Shown here piece by piece: positions 22,206-34,182 of a stretch of DNA of 64,000 nucleotides (its first letter is position 1; every line of letters begins with the position of its first letter). A model generated the notes under the pieces. That model was not told where the DNA came from, did no database searches, and was given only the letters and a program-made list of their open reading frames with translations. Source of the DNA: Gracilariopsis chorda (lineage: Eukaryota; Rhodophyta; Florideophyceae; Gracilariales; Gracilariaceae); assembly GCA_003194525.1 (NCBI GenBank), contig NBIV01000244.1:1-64000 (forward strand), read 5' to 3'. The position numbers were made by a program, and so were the translations under genes.

Positions 22206-22251
22206 CTACAAGAAAAAGCGTCCTTCGGCCTCAAGCGGCGCTTCGCGCCGC
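22206..22251 (-). repeat. Helitron H2 3' terminal hairpins
   Basis: A perfect stem lies at 22235-22251 (GCGGCGC and its complement with loop TTC). A second weaker GGCC-containing stem lies at about 22219-22231, then CTTTTTCTTGTAG at the end. The layout matches H1 (12574-12618). Confidence 0.65.
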
Positions 22252-22316
22252 GGCCAAACGTTTGCATAATATATATGCACAAATTTTCGTTTACGCATAA
22301 ACTAAACTATGTCAAA

Positions 22317-25300
22317 CTAGTGACGCCCCTCTACAAAGTCTACAGCTTCTTGTAGAACAGGTTTTTTGATGCGCATTGGCATTGGATGGAAATCCTGCGC
22401 ATTTCGAGCCGTCTCGTCTTCACTATGCAACAGTAACACATCATCAGATGTTCTGACACGCGAAAGTCCAATATAGACCTGACGCGGCGAAAAAAAGGTT
22501 GTTCGAAAGTCAATTATCATTTTCTTCACCGTTTATCCTTGCGCGTTATGCACAGTTGCTGCAAATGCCAATCTGATGGGAAACTGTCGACGTTTCATTT
22601 TCACATCTGCAAACTCGAGAACAAAGTCAATGCGGTGCATAAAAAGCTTTGCTGAATTTCCCCATGTTCATCAATGCCCGAAAGTCGAATAACTATGCGA
22701 GAAATGCTGGTAACGATAAACATCTTTCCATTCACCAAATGCAGTTGAAGTACATTTCGAATCACCATAACAGGAACACCCAACTTCAGTTTCAAAGGGT
22801 GGTGCGGGACTCCAGTTGGAGCGTAATTATACGTCAGTTCAGGTCCAATGATACTATTTTTGTGAAAATTTTCACCGGTTGGCCCTCGGTTGGAAACGAT
22901 CGTCGTTGCAGACTTCAATTCAAACATCCTTCCTGGGAAATACTCCAATGCGTTCTGGTTATGTTCTTCTACTACTTGGTTTGTTGGCTCAACAATCAAT
23001 CGGTTGAGCTTGACATCTTCTTTCTTCCATGTTGTAAACCATTTCCAAAGCAACTTGTATGCTTCGTGTACATCTGACGTAGACATAAGCGGAAGCCTTG
23101 CAGATGCTGCAAACGTCCCACGACCAAGACTGAGCAAACCTTTTGCAAAAACTGGATCATCTTGTTGACGAACCTGTTCTGTAAGACGAAGAACTTTGAC
23201 TGTTCTGTCCCAAAGCTCGCCATAGTACCATGGAAACTCCCTTAGGAGACTCACTGGAATAACACGAATTGTTTTATTCCTTTCGGATACTGTTCTCGTT
23301 CTTGGAACGACTTGAAGCAGTTGCATATAATCGCCTGCCATAACTACGACCATGCCTCCAAAGTCTTTCGTAGAGTTTCTTAAGTCCTTCAGTACGGTGT
23401 TCATAATCTCGAAGAGCATTTTCGGGCACAGTGAGGCTTCATCAAGTACCAGCAAAATATTCTTCCGTACTAGTTCTGCTCTCTGTGATTGTGTTCCATA
23501 CTTGGAAAATGTCCGACGCTCTCTACTCTGCGAATCATTGTTTTCATCAACTCCCAATCCATGCAAACTATGCAAAGTTCTTCCGCCTTCGTATAGGGCA
23601 GCAGCAATACCTGGTGTGGATGTCATCTACACCAATAAGCCTTCGTGCTCAACAATATCTCTCAGCAAAGATAGGAGATAGGTCTTCCCTGTCCCCGCTC
23701 TTTCTTGTAAGAAGAAAACACTTCCGTGTGTATTGCGTCTTTCAGACTCTCCCATTCTATCTCGGTATTGTATTTTTTTCATTATTTTGTCAAAAACTTG
23801 CTTCTGGCCTTCTTTCAGATCATCATATCTGTCTTTCAACCTTCGCCTGGACCTCGAAGAGGAGCTGCGACGTACTTCAGCTTGTTCCTCTGCTAATTGC
23901 AGTTCGCTCTCTCTGAGATGAAGTTGTAATACAGTATGATGAAAGAATGGATCATTTCTGATAAGCCGACCGCCATGTCTGTCCGAAATTTCAATGAATT
24001 TTCGAAGTAGTCCTTCTCTTCTTTGTGCTCTGTTTCCCTCGGTTATATCTGCAGTTAGAGCTCGTTCGTGCTTTTCAATCACAGTTTTTAGGATTTATCC
24101 CTTGTTGAAAGGAAGTGACGACCAAGTAACACAGCTCAGCAGGAGTAGCATGGTATCTTACTGCCTCATCAAAAGCCGTTTCGTACTCGTCACCATGGAT
24201 ATATACTCCACGGGCTACTGCCGCGTCTCTATAAGTTGAGTGGGATTCGCTCCCAACACGTTTCGGATCATCAAAGAAGCTGAATGCAGAGTTCTTAAGC
24301 AATATTCGAAGAGCGAAGAGTTTGGGACTAGCGGGAGAAGCAAATCTAATTCGAGTCACAGTTCGATCATTTTCGGATCGCTGCACTACGTATATTCGTG
24401 GACTTCCTCCATCACGAGTGGAGTCCGACTCTGGTACAGAGTGGGGTAGCTTATCGTATACACATACAGTCTTGTAGTATGTCATTTAGTCCAAGTCCAT
24501 GTACCGGGAGGGTCTTCTGAAATATCTTTCCAGCAGGGAAGAATTCAGACGTCTAGGCAGTCTTACGTTTCGACTCAAAACCTGACGCTCTCCACGGAGA
24601 TGTATGTCAAGTGCCTGTACAGTTGGATTGATGCGAAAACGCCTGAACCCAAAGAGGTTCCATGCAGCTTCAACCGCGCCCACCACTCTCGCTCTCATGT
24701 ACGCCCTGATCTCATTTTGAAGCATGTCGCTCTGTGCACTTGATTGGCTCTCCGTTCAACTTGATACAACCAAATCCTTTTCTTTGGCACTCTTGAAAGC
24801 ATACTTCATCAGTTATGCTACGGCGCTGCCACCTTGGGTTCTTTCAACATTGATGTGAGCCTTGTACTTCATTGTGAGATCTGGATTGTACGGAACCACT
24901 TTCAAATCTTCTGTCCTTCTTCTTCGGTAGGTCACTCAATTTATGTACTCATTTATCGTTGTTTCAGCCACAATTTCTTGTCGATCATACCCAAATCTGC
25001 ACCCCCCGTCAGAGGTACAATCACGGCAATATGGAGAGTGTCTGTGCATATTGAATTTCTTCACCAATTTTCGGAGTTCCTGGTCCTCAGTCGAGTCACC
25101 CTGAGGCAGTCTGGCTTTGATCAAAGTGTCAATGATCTCAGGATCTTCAATTACACACCCCTCCAACCAAAGAAGAATATGATCATGTGGAGTACTTCTC
25201 TCCTGGAACTCAAGTTTGGCGGCAATCCCAATGCATTTCAAGCCAAAGAGCTCTTCTGAATTATTCTGTAGATCCTTCGTGATTGAATTTGCATACTGGT

Positions 25301-27130
25301 TGTACACTCTTGCAATAGGATCTGGCCTATCAAAAGGACGGCATCTGTCTCCCTGTGGAGAAAATCCTCCGGTGTTTTCGTTGTCCATACTAAGCCTTTT
25401 CATCTCCTCCCGCCATACGTTCATTGCGACTGTGACTAAAAGCTTTGGGGAGCCCAGTCGAGCTACCATTGCTTGCATACCCAGTCGTTTTTGTGTCCAG
25501 TACGCCGGAGAGCTTTTGTGATTACCGGGAAGGAAGAGTTTACCGGGAGGGCCAGGTTTATCTGTTCCAGTATGGGTTCCAGCCTGCAGCTCCCGTTCTT
25601 CAACCCTTCTCATCGGTTCTGTTTCCAAGTAACGAAGTCTCAAGTCTTCAATGTTTGTGGTAGTACGAAGAAACCATTGCTGAAGAAGAGTACCAGAGTT
25701 CAGCAGCACATTATTGGTGTACAGTCTTCGCTTAGAGTGTTCTGCCCATGTTAGGCTTCTTTCGTCTCGGTTGTTCGCATCCCTCGATGAAATATATGTT
25801 GCTGTATCATATGGGGCATGAATCTCACCGTAAGGGTAGAGCAGTGGAAAAGCTCCCTTCTCAGCTTCCATTGAATCAGGCTTCAAACGCTTGTACTTGA
25901 CAACTCGACGTCGAAGATTTCCGGTTGACATGTGATGGGATTCTCTTCCGCCTACCAGCTGGGCAACTGGGGCTTCCGACCTGGACAGTCCACTTGGCTC
26001 TACGTCGAAAGCTCTCATTGCAAGAGATCGGCCTTGGCTGTCTTCTGGTAACGGTCCTGCACCAGGTCTCACCTCGATTCGGGATTTATGGGCACCTTGA
26101 TAATTCCTGACAACTATTCCTTCCTGAATAGCGTCTGCAGAGATGCCCAGAGTAGACTCGTCCGCGTTTGATCTCCTGCGAACACTTTCGTCTGGTCTGA
26201 ACAAAGTTCTATACCTTTGTCGGACAATATCTGGTCTTGGTTGCATGAGATCGTACAACTTTGGAACCAAATATCGAATACTCGGGTTAGACACCATTTT
26301 TCTTGTGTAAGAGAAGAAGAATAATCCCATGAATTAAGACTGGGAGGACCTTCCAACCACAAATATGTGTAGTGCACGTCCTGGCCTGGAACAGAAAGAG
26401 ACAAATGGCCTTGAAGTCGAAGAAATGACGGACCTCCACCCCGAACGTACTTCATATCCATGAATGTGACAACGGTTGCAAATAACACATTTGAGTGTGT
26501 TGATAGCGTTTGAAAAGAACGCAAGCGATATATGTCTTCAAGTTGCGAATTGATATGCACTCGTCTGAAAGAAACTCCAAGGGATCTGGAGATTTTATAT
26601 CCACAGCATGTTCCTTCGGTCTCTGCACCAAGCAGAACTGCGCCACAGTATTTGCACATACGAATACGAAGCACCCACCCCGAATCTTTGAGAGGGCACC
26701 GAGTTGCTCGATGGCCGTTTGCACCGCACGTCCCACAACACGCTGGAAGTGTGCCAGTGATTGGTTGGTACTCCGGATATGAAGAGCTTGGACGTGCGAG
26801 GCCTTGACGAGTATTTTCTGCCCTTGCATCTCAGACATATTTTGCTCCATATTGAATGCCTTGGCGAGGTCTCCCAGCGAACCGCATAACCGTCCTATCT
26901 CGTTCCTGTTGAATACCGGAAGAATGAGAGGAGTTCGAGTATATCTCTTCAGGGTTATGAGGTTCCATAACATTTTGAGGATGCTCGGTTCTAGTTCCTA
27001 AGTCCACCTGCGCAAGCTCATCAGTTATGTCTCGTTGATGCACGGGCTGTATATTCTCTCTTGGAGGAAGGCCTGCTCCTGACCGGCGACCACCACGTCG
27101 TAATGGGAGTTGATGCGAAGAAGAACTCAT
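22317..27130 (-). pseudogene. Helitron H2 Rep/Pif1-type helicase
   Basis: The product would be a rolling-circle nuclease-helicase. From the ATG at 27130 the order is a basic N-terminus; knuckle CGTCGANGHRATRC (about 26690-26735); Helitron Cys-rich region MCKYCGAVLLGAE and CCGYKISRSLGVSFRR (about 26560-26670); Rep domain with HUH motif STPHDHILLWLEG (about 25160-25197) and RHSPYCRDC; helicase with Walker A ERAGTGKTYLLS (about 23670-23700), Walker B LLVLDEASLC, VVVMAGDYMQLLQVVPR, LTEQVRQQDDP and the C-terminal RQVYIGLSRVRTSDDVLLL. In the Rep tyrosine block the first tyrosine position is a stop (24813-24815); H1 keeps Tyr there. Roughly ten stops or frame changes make it inactive, but long helicase stretches are intact, so it is younger than H1. 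Confidence 0.88.
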
Positions 27131-27847
27131 GTCGGACTGAGAGAACCGGAGAGGGGTTGAAAGATTTGGTAATCACCTTTCGATGGAACATGTCCCGTCT
27201 CTGCCCCTTAAGCAGAGGACTGGTGTGGCACAATAGTTTCCTGCCTGACATATACGTATACATGTTGTCTTCATTGTCTCAAGATGTTCCTGACACCATC
27301 AGTACCTGGATGGTTTACATTCGTAGTACTTTAATAAGTACATATGCATTGCATTCTTATTCGGTCTTGGTTTCAGACGTCAATACATATGGAGTACGAT
27401 TTACCCACGTATCCAACGTATAATTTGTTCGTATTCTTGTTACAGCGTTCTACGTTTCTAGAACTGTATGGCCTACTTATGCACTACATAGATTAAAACT
27501 ATTTTTGTTAGAAGGGTATACGTTTGCAATACTGCGCAGCTTACGTATGGGCTACGTAAACTCCAACTATTTTTGTTAGAAGGGTATACGTTTGCAGTAC
27601 TGCGCAGCCTAAGTATGCGCAACGTAAACTATAACTATTTTTGTTAGAAGGGTATACGTAGGTTGTACTATACGTAATTTATTTTGTTGTTTGAATAGGC
27701 TACGTTTCCAATTTACCTCTTGTCCAATGTGCTGGCAATTGTGTACTTAAGCTAGAGCGTACCCTAAAGTCGCATAAAACGTTTCTCCAAGCAGTCACCT
27801 ACAACATAGTTTACCCTACTTCTTCTTTTCAACTATTTTCTAACACC
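27131..27847. promoter_or_regulatory. Divergent intergenic region of Helitron H2
   Basis: About 700 bp separate the Rep start (27130, minus) from the ORF at 27848 (plus). The region is AT-rich, contains many TACGT words and includes the 68-bp tandem repeat. Its position suggests a two-way promoter; this is inferred from layout only. Confidence 0.4.
27497..27660 (+). repeat. 68-bp tandem repeat, 2.4 copies
   Basis: Copies start at 27497, 27565 and 27633 with AACTATTTTTGTTAGAAG and contain GGGTATACGTTTGCA and CTGCGCAGC. The third copy is partial. The first two copies differ at only a few positions. Confidence 0.92.
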
Positions 27848-28225
27848 ATGGCCGATATGTCCCAAACAGAGGTTCGCTACCTACAACTATGCCGTTTGCG
27901 CGACCCTAAGGATGCTATTCTACCTCGCCTGGGCACATTATTGGAAATTTTGTGCATCATACAGGGTGCATTGAAGCACACTGATATGCACCGTGGCAAT
28001 GTCAATTGGTTTTTCTTGGAAGAGATTTTGTGCTCCATTGGCCCGAACATCGACACCGTGTACACGGAATTGGAAGACTACGGCGTGATTGGACGCAGCA
28101 AGGATTTGCCTGTTCGCTGGCCGTCAGAGATATCTACGTGTGAGACGGGTTCAACGGGGCTGATAGAAGTTGAGGCTGTGGAGAGTGACAGATCATACAC
28201 GTACTCAACCGATTCGTGCCAGTAG
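27848..28225 (+). CDS. Intact 125-residue protein of unknown function in Helitron H2
   Basis: The frame is uninterrupted from an ATG in a good eukaryotic context (ACACCATGG) to the TAG ending at 28225. I do not recognise the family. Residues about 54-90 (FFLEEILCSIGPNIDTVYTE, then DYGVIG and LPVRW) read like helix-turn-helix followed by a wing ending in a Pro/Trp motif, reminiscent of winged-helix or Z-alpha domains; this is a weak resemblance. The C-terminus is acidic and Ser/Thr/Tyr-rich. It lies between the H2 Rep gene (divergent) and the candidate H2 5' end, so it may be a captured host gene or a Helitron accessory gene. Its intactness among decayed genes is notable. Confidence 0.5.
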   Translation: MADMSQTEVRYLQLCRLRDPKDAILPRLGTLLEILCIIQGALKHTDMHRGNVNWFFLEEILCSIGPNIDTVYTELEDYGVIGRSKDLPVRWPSEISTCETGSTGLIEVEAVESDRSYTYSTDSCQ

Positions 28226-28380
28226 GGCAAATCCTTTGATTACCATTGGCTGGTTGTTTGGAGGGAAGTAAATGCGCTTTTATTCATGTACTCTAAGAGG
28301 TCAACTTGCTCGTTGTCAGAGCAATCCTTAGGGAGGTTAGATTAGTCGACGCAACTGGCTCTAAAGCAACAGCGACCGTA

Positions 28381-30252
28381 TGGATAACCAACAACCCAAC
28401 CCAAGGAACGAAGACCAACAAGGAACCCCGGGTGCAGCCGCACCTCCCGCAGTCGCCGTAACGCCATTGGCCGCCCAAGCGGACAATAATAGTGACCGTA
28501 GGAGTACTCGCAGCCGCTCCGGTGGACTTGTATAGACCCTGTGGACAATCCTGAAAGGATAACCAGAGATTCGCCATTGGTCACTCGCCTCCGCGAGAGG
28601 ATGGATCAGCTCAATCTTCCGCAAGACCCAAGGAATGATGCAGAACAGCCTCAGGACTTAGAAGCTACCGTAACCACCGCCCGTATGGTGGACGATGTCG
28701 CCGCTCTCCTATGGCCACAACTCCGCTCTTGGTGCGAAAACCAATGGAGCAGTTCCTTAGGGACAAACTGGATGGAGTATTACGGGAGCGCCTCTCATCT
28801 TTGGCAGAACAAGTGGTTCCTCAGGTTCTGCAATCAGATGTCCTCGTGGATTCCATTGCCACGACCATCTAAGGGGAAATCACCCGCCAGGCAGGCACAT
28901 TTCACAGCCCCCGGGCTGTTTCTCAAAGTTTACCATTGGATGTCCATCGGTCAACACACACCATACCTCAGGGAGCAGCTAAAGAAGTAGCCCCTCGCCT
29001 GGGTACAGCACAGGAAGGCCCATTGGGTTATATACCACCTAGAGAAGAGAGACTCCAGAGGCAAAGAGGCCGTGCGGGAGATAAGACCAATGGACAACAC
29101 GGCGTTCGGTACGCTGACGAGTACATCGAGGACGATGAAAAGCTCGCCCAAAATGACTTAGTAGATACCGAGACGCATAGGAAGAAGAGAAGCAGCCAAA
29201 GGCGTAAGTCGAGGACAAACCATCGGAAGAAGCACCACTCGGACTCGAGCGATGACCATTCGGACTCGTCGGACTCTTCCAATACAGATACGGATGAGGC
29301 GGATGTTCGGTGCCTCAAACCATTGATCACGACTAATGAGCTTTTCCAGAACGTCTTAGACGTGAACACGTACCGTTTGATGTATCGGTCCACGCGGTAC
29401 ACCTCTTCGGTCGCCAAGAAGATTGCCAGGTGGGCGAAGAGAATGCAACTGACCGTCCCGGACAAGTTTTCTGGGAAGGATCCCATTACAGGCCTTAGGT
29501 TCTTGAGCTCGTTCCAGGTGGCCTGTGACCAGAATGGAGTCCATGAAGGAACGCCGCTTTACTGCTTCCAGTTTTTTCTAAGTGCAAAAGCGAAGGACCA
29601 AGTGGTTGCCAAGATCTCCGGCTCGGCCAACCCAATTGATTCCTGAGATCGGGAGCTCCTAAGGACCTATCGAGAAGTAGTTTATTACCTGTTGGAAACG
29701 TATGCGACTGACGACCACATAATCGATGCCCATCAGGACTTAATTGGATACCACCAGAGTTCCAGCATGTCCAAACCGGATTACGACGACCAACTTTGGA
29801 CTAGAGCCCGCCGGTGCGGGAATGTGTTCTCCGAGGGTCGTCTGAAGCGACATTTTATCGCGGGATTGCTCCCTGCGATACGGACTCATGTTCAAAACTA
29901 CCACTCTGCCCATCCGGACTTGACGCTGCGTCAACTGGTGGCGTATGCCGAAGGATACGGCAAGACCTGTAGGACTTCCCTTCAAACGGGTGGTGCGGAT
30001 ACTAGGGGTCGTGCAAGACCCCTGACCATAGGAGTGAAGGCCCACATGGTAGAGTCCTCGTCGGAGACGGACTCGGCCTTTGGACATTCAGACACCGCAG
30101 ACGTTCTTGCGGTGAGCTTCTCCTCACCTTCGTCAGGAGCACCATCGGCCTTTTCGTCAGGAACGACCACCCCATCGGCCCCGGCGATACCCCATGATTC
30201 TGGGATTGCCGCCAGGAAGGACTTCATTACGAAGTCCAATCAGGCCTGTTAA
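28381..30252 (+). pseudogene. Element D gag region
   Basis: The ATG at 28381 begins a Gln/Pro/Ala-rich N-terminus. A basic block followed by a Ser/Asp-rich run (HHSDSSDDHSDSSDSSN, about 29230-29290) resembles the RS/SD block of element A gag. The capsid-like part has AKRMQLTVPDKFSGKDP, KAKDQVVAKISG and RRCGNVFSEGRLKRHFIAGL, each with a counterpart in element A (KRMQLSLRNQYFTGEDP, RCGNVYPAGER). This indicates a common clade. The region is broken in a few places. Confidence 0.75.
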
Positions 30253-30294
30253 ATTTGTCTTTCCCCGGCTCGCCCGTGTGACTGCATAAAGTAT

Positions 30295-31542
30295 ATGCCT
30301 GAGGACATCCGCAAAGGACTTATGGTGCCAAGGGAAGAGAACTATCAGGTGCGCCGAGCCGATGGTTACTTCCGTAAGACCTTCCCTCCGAGGACCACTG
30401 GAACACCAGGGAGCTTAAAGTATGTGACTGCCCTGACCACACCGGCGAAGCTACCTGAGGTCAACATGGTCGAATACCCAAGGGATAGCGTCGAATACCT
30501 GGAAGGACAGGGCGATCTTGCGGTGCCCACGCCGCAGGAAAATGACCAGAGGGACGCATAGAGGCGTGTCGTCCCTCTTATAACTGCCGCCTCAAACCAT
30601 CGGACTCGCAGACAACAGGAGCTGAGAAGAGAAAGAAACCAGAGGACGAAATGACAGGGGTCTCGAGTCGGGTGTATGCTGTGGACCAATAACTACAAGG
30701 TACAGGGAACCTTGGGACTACAGGCCAATACCACAAGGACGTTTACGGCCGTATTGGGTACTGGAGCAGCCCCCAATCTGGTACATCCGAAGGTCTTACC
30801 ATTGGGCTGGGAAAGGATGATACAGGAGAAGAAGTCCCCGAAGGTAACGGACGATTCACTTCGGCCGATGGACATTCGCGGAATACTTCCGCTTTACGCC
30901 CAATTGGGTCACCTGACGTTTAAGACTTGGTTTCTTGTATGTACGAACCTGGGCACAGAAGGGATCCTAGGGACGAGCTTTATTGATAGATATGTAAAGG
31001 CAATCTATCCTGGCCAGAAGAGGGTCGCTTTCCATCGAGGACCACCACTGGCGATTGTCGGCTCGCGCCCTGGACCCGAGGCTGCCCCAGCTAAGGTCAA
31101 GTTTCCCACGAGGACCGTGTCCAACAAGGTCAGATTGGCAAAAGCGATAGTCATACTGCCTATGACCCAGGTAGCTGCTGCAGCGGTATGCGAGTTCTCA
31201 GGTCTGTTTTTGTTGCAAAACCATCCCAATTTGGTAATGAAACACCTTTCCTTCATGGCCAATGGAGTAATGAATGTGGTACCCAACTGGCCCTTTGCGG
31301 TCACCATGAGCAACTTCCGTGACAAGCCTGCAAGGCTACCCAAGGGTGCAGTGGTGGGGGTATCTATGCCTGCTCCAGTGGCCATTATGGAGATTGATGC
31401 GGAGAAGTTGCTTCCGGGGGGTGAACCTCCGGCCAATCGGGAAAACTACGTCAACCTTGGCGATGACTTTGAACCATATAGGAAGCAAGTCATTGATCTT
31501 CTCAAGGACTTTGCTAGCATGTGGAGTGGAAAGCTGGGCTAG
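30295..31542 (+). pseudogene. Element D protease region
   Basis: After a Lys/Arg-rich linker the frame from 30676 shows the protease-like block FTAVLGTGAAPNLV and, about 75 residues on, TEGILGTSFIDRYVKAIYP, the same two blocks as element A. The remainder links to reverse transcriptase with VMKHLSFMANGVMNVVPN, which also has a counterpart in A. Confidence 0.7.
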
Positions 31543-33144
31543 ATCGATTCCACAAGGCATCGAATTGACCTTAAGGACGAGGCCACGCCCCAATATCAGC
31601 ACCCACATCGGACTGGCCTAAGAGGACGAGAGGTGGTAGCCAAGAAGGTTGAGAATATGAAGTCCGCTGGGGTCATTGAGCGTGCACCATCCACTGAGGC
31701 CGAATGGGCTAGCCCTTTTGTCCTAGTGGCCAAGAAGGACGGGACCGTACGGTTTTGTATTGATTACCGCAAACTAAATTCGGTGACAAAGAGGGATACT
31801 TATCCTATCCCCCGTATCGAAGACTGCTTAGATTCCCTTGGGGACGCGCAAATTTTCACCACGTTGGATGCCAATTGTGGGTATTGGCAGGTTCCCATGG
31901 ACGACAAGGCGAAGTCGCTGACTGCTTTCACGACCCACGAGGGATTATTCCGATTTACACGGATGCGCTTTGGTCTTATGAATGCGCCAGCTACTTTCCA
32001 GCGGGCCATGGACATCATTTTTTCCAGGGTCAAATGGAAATTCGCCTTGGTCTACCTAGATGAAGTGATCATCTTTTCCAGGTCCATTAGGGAACACTTC
32101 GCACATGTGAAGGCAGTCATTAGGTTACTCCAGCAGGCTGGTGTCACACTGAAATTGAAGAAGTGTTGCTTCTTCCAGCCCTCCGTAGACTACCTTGGCC
32201 ATGTGGTCCCGCCGGGTAAACTCCAAGTGGCCCAAATTACAACAAAAGCCATACGGGAAGCACGACCCCCTAGGACCCATACGGAATTGCGCTCCTTCCT
32301 TGTTCTTTGTAATGTTTACCGTAGGTTTGTCCCAGGGTTCGCGAAAATTGCAGCACCTCTCAATGAGATGCTGAAGAAAGGGACCCCATCGGAATTTGAC
32401 GACCTCACGGACGAGCAATATGAGGCCTACCAGAACCTCAAGGACCATTTGGTTAATACGCTGGTCTTGGCGCTACCCAAGGCCAATAAAACGTAGATCC
32501 TAGATACGGACGCATCTGCGACCCAAGTGGGCTTTGCCCCTCTACAAGAGCAGGAGCCCCCTAAGGGTTATCGCCCAATTGGCTACTGGAGTAGGTCCCT
32601 GGCCAAGGCCGAAAGGAACTAGAGCACCATGGAAATAGAATGTTTGGCCATCGTATGGTCAGTGCTCCATCTTCGGCCTTATTTCGAAGGAACTCACTTT
32701 AACATCAGGACAGATAACCAATCACTCCGCTGGCTACTGAACATGACGGACGCATCCTCCCGTCTGGCTCGATGGAGATTGCGCCTGGCCTACTTCGGTT
32801 ACGAAGTGACCTATAGGCCAGGGTTGAAACATCAGGCCGCAGATGCGCTGTCACGCATCCTGACCGATGGTACGGACCAAACTCTCCTGGGCGATGAGAT
32901 TCCCACCATCTGGGACGGACCACAGTACTCTGATGACGATGGAGAGGAACCACCGGTGGCTGAGGTGAGAATGGCCGAATGGCCGGACGGACACGGCCCA
33001 GCGATCTTATGCGCCGTGGACTGGGACGATCCACCGTTGGAAACCCATACAGACCAGTCGGAAAGCGCGGATCTTACGCCAATAACCCTTGAGGAATTCC
33101 TTCAGGCCCAGAAAACGGACGAATACTGCACCCAAATAGGATAG
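31543..33144 (+). pseudogene. Element D reverse transcriptase and RNase H region
   Basis: RT motifs are WASPFVLVAKKDGTVRFCID, LNSVTKRDTYPIPRIEDCLD, ANCGYWQVPMDD, MRFGLMNAPATFQRAMD, ALVYLDEVIIFSRSIREHF and LGHVVPPGKL. RNase H motifs are KGYRPIGYWSRSLAKAE, MEIECLAIVWSVLHLRPYF, RTDNQSLRWLLNMTDASSRL and KHQAADALSRI. This is the largest well-kept stretch of the element. Confidence 0.9.
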
Positions 33145-34182
33145 AAAGTAGGGAAAACTGGGTCGCTGTTTGATTAGGACCGCCGAGGCATATTAGGTCG
33201 CAGGTCGCCATTGGACGGGGCGATACAGCGCGTAGTGCCTAAGGCCTTACGGGCACGCCTTGTTTACCTCGCGCACTATCCGAGGTTGGCTGGCCATCCT
33301 CGAGGAACTAAGATGTATCAGACCCTGAGGAGATACTGATACTTTTACTGGCCCCTGATGGCCAATGACATAATAAAGACCGCAAGGACTTGTGCAGCAT
33401 GCGCAAAGATCCGAGGGACAAGAGCGTTACATCAAGGGAAACTGAAGTTATTCCCAGCGGCCGGGCCTTTCGAGTTCATTTCCATGGATATCCTAGGGCC
33501 ATTCCCGAAGTCGACCCACGAGAACCGATTTATATTGGTGATTACCGATCGGTTTACCAAGTTGACCCGAGCAATTCTGCTCAATTCAACAACCGCCACG
33601 GACGTCTCCATGGCTTTCCTTGTCCATTGGATTTATCCCTATGGACTGCCGCTCTATCTCCTTACGGACAATGGCTCTCAGTGTATCTCCAAATTCTTTG
33701 AGCATGTGTGCTCGGCCTTAGGTCTAAAACATCTCCTCACCACCGCGTACCATCTTCAGACCAATGAAAAAGCCGAAAGGGTTAATCGAACCTTGGCCAA
33801 GAGGCTAATTCACTACGTTTCCGAGCACCAATTGGACTCGGATGACTATAGCCAGCAGCTGGTCTATGCATATAATAATCAAGTGCATAAGTCTACTGGT
33901 ACAAATTCTTTTGACCTCACCCTCGTACGTGCCCCTGCGTCGTACATGATTCACCTACAGGACTTAGGAGCACCTCAGGACATAACGGAGGAAATGACTC
34001 CCGCCCAGGCCAAACGGTATTCGCGGAAGCGAATTGACTCTACCTTGAAGGCCGCACACACCACGTTGGACAAAGCGCAAGCGCACTATAAGGCTGATTT
34101 CGATCGGTCCGTTTGGTTTACACCGCAAGTGGCTGTGGGAGATTACGTCCAATTGGACAGACCACCGAAGAAAAAGCCCTAA
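33145..34182 (+). pseudogene. Element D integrase
   Basis: An H2C2 zinc site is visible (YLAHYPRLAGHPRG, then CAACAK, about 33265-33405). The catalytic core shows FISMDILGPF, FILVITDRFTKLTR, LLTDNGSQCISKFFEHVC and NEKAERVNRTL. YAYNNQVHKSTG and AVGDYVQLDRPP lead to the C-terminal module. In the family integrase joins the DNA copy to the chromosome. Confidence 0.88.

Larger units (their letters stand above)
22206..28341 (-). mobile_element. Helitron H2
   Basis: The minus strand encodes a Rep/Pif1 helicase (27130-22317). The 3' end at 22206 reads CTTGTAG after two GC-rich hairpins and is followed by T, as expected for insertion between A and T. A candidate 5' end starting TCTAACC lies at 28341, preceded by A. 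H1 has a comparable start, TCTAAGCC. The interval between the Rep start and this 5' end holds a 68-bp tandem repeat and a divergent intact ORF. It is inserted in the copia reverse transcriptase and abuts chromovirus D. Confidence 0.75.

Noticed and set aside
27497-27660. Regular repeat as a CRISPR-like array
   Set aside because: The units are directly adjacent without unique spacers, and the DNA is eukaryotic.
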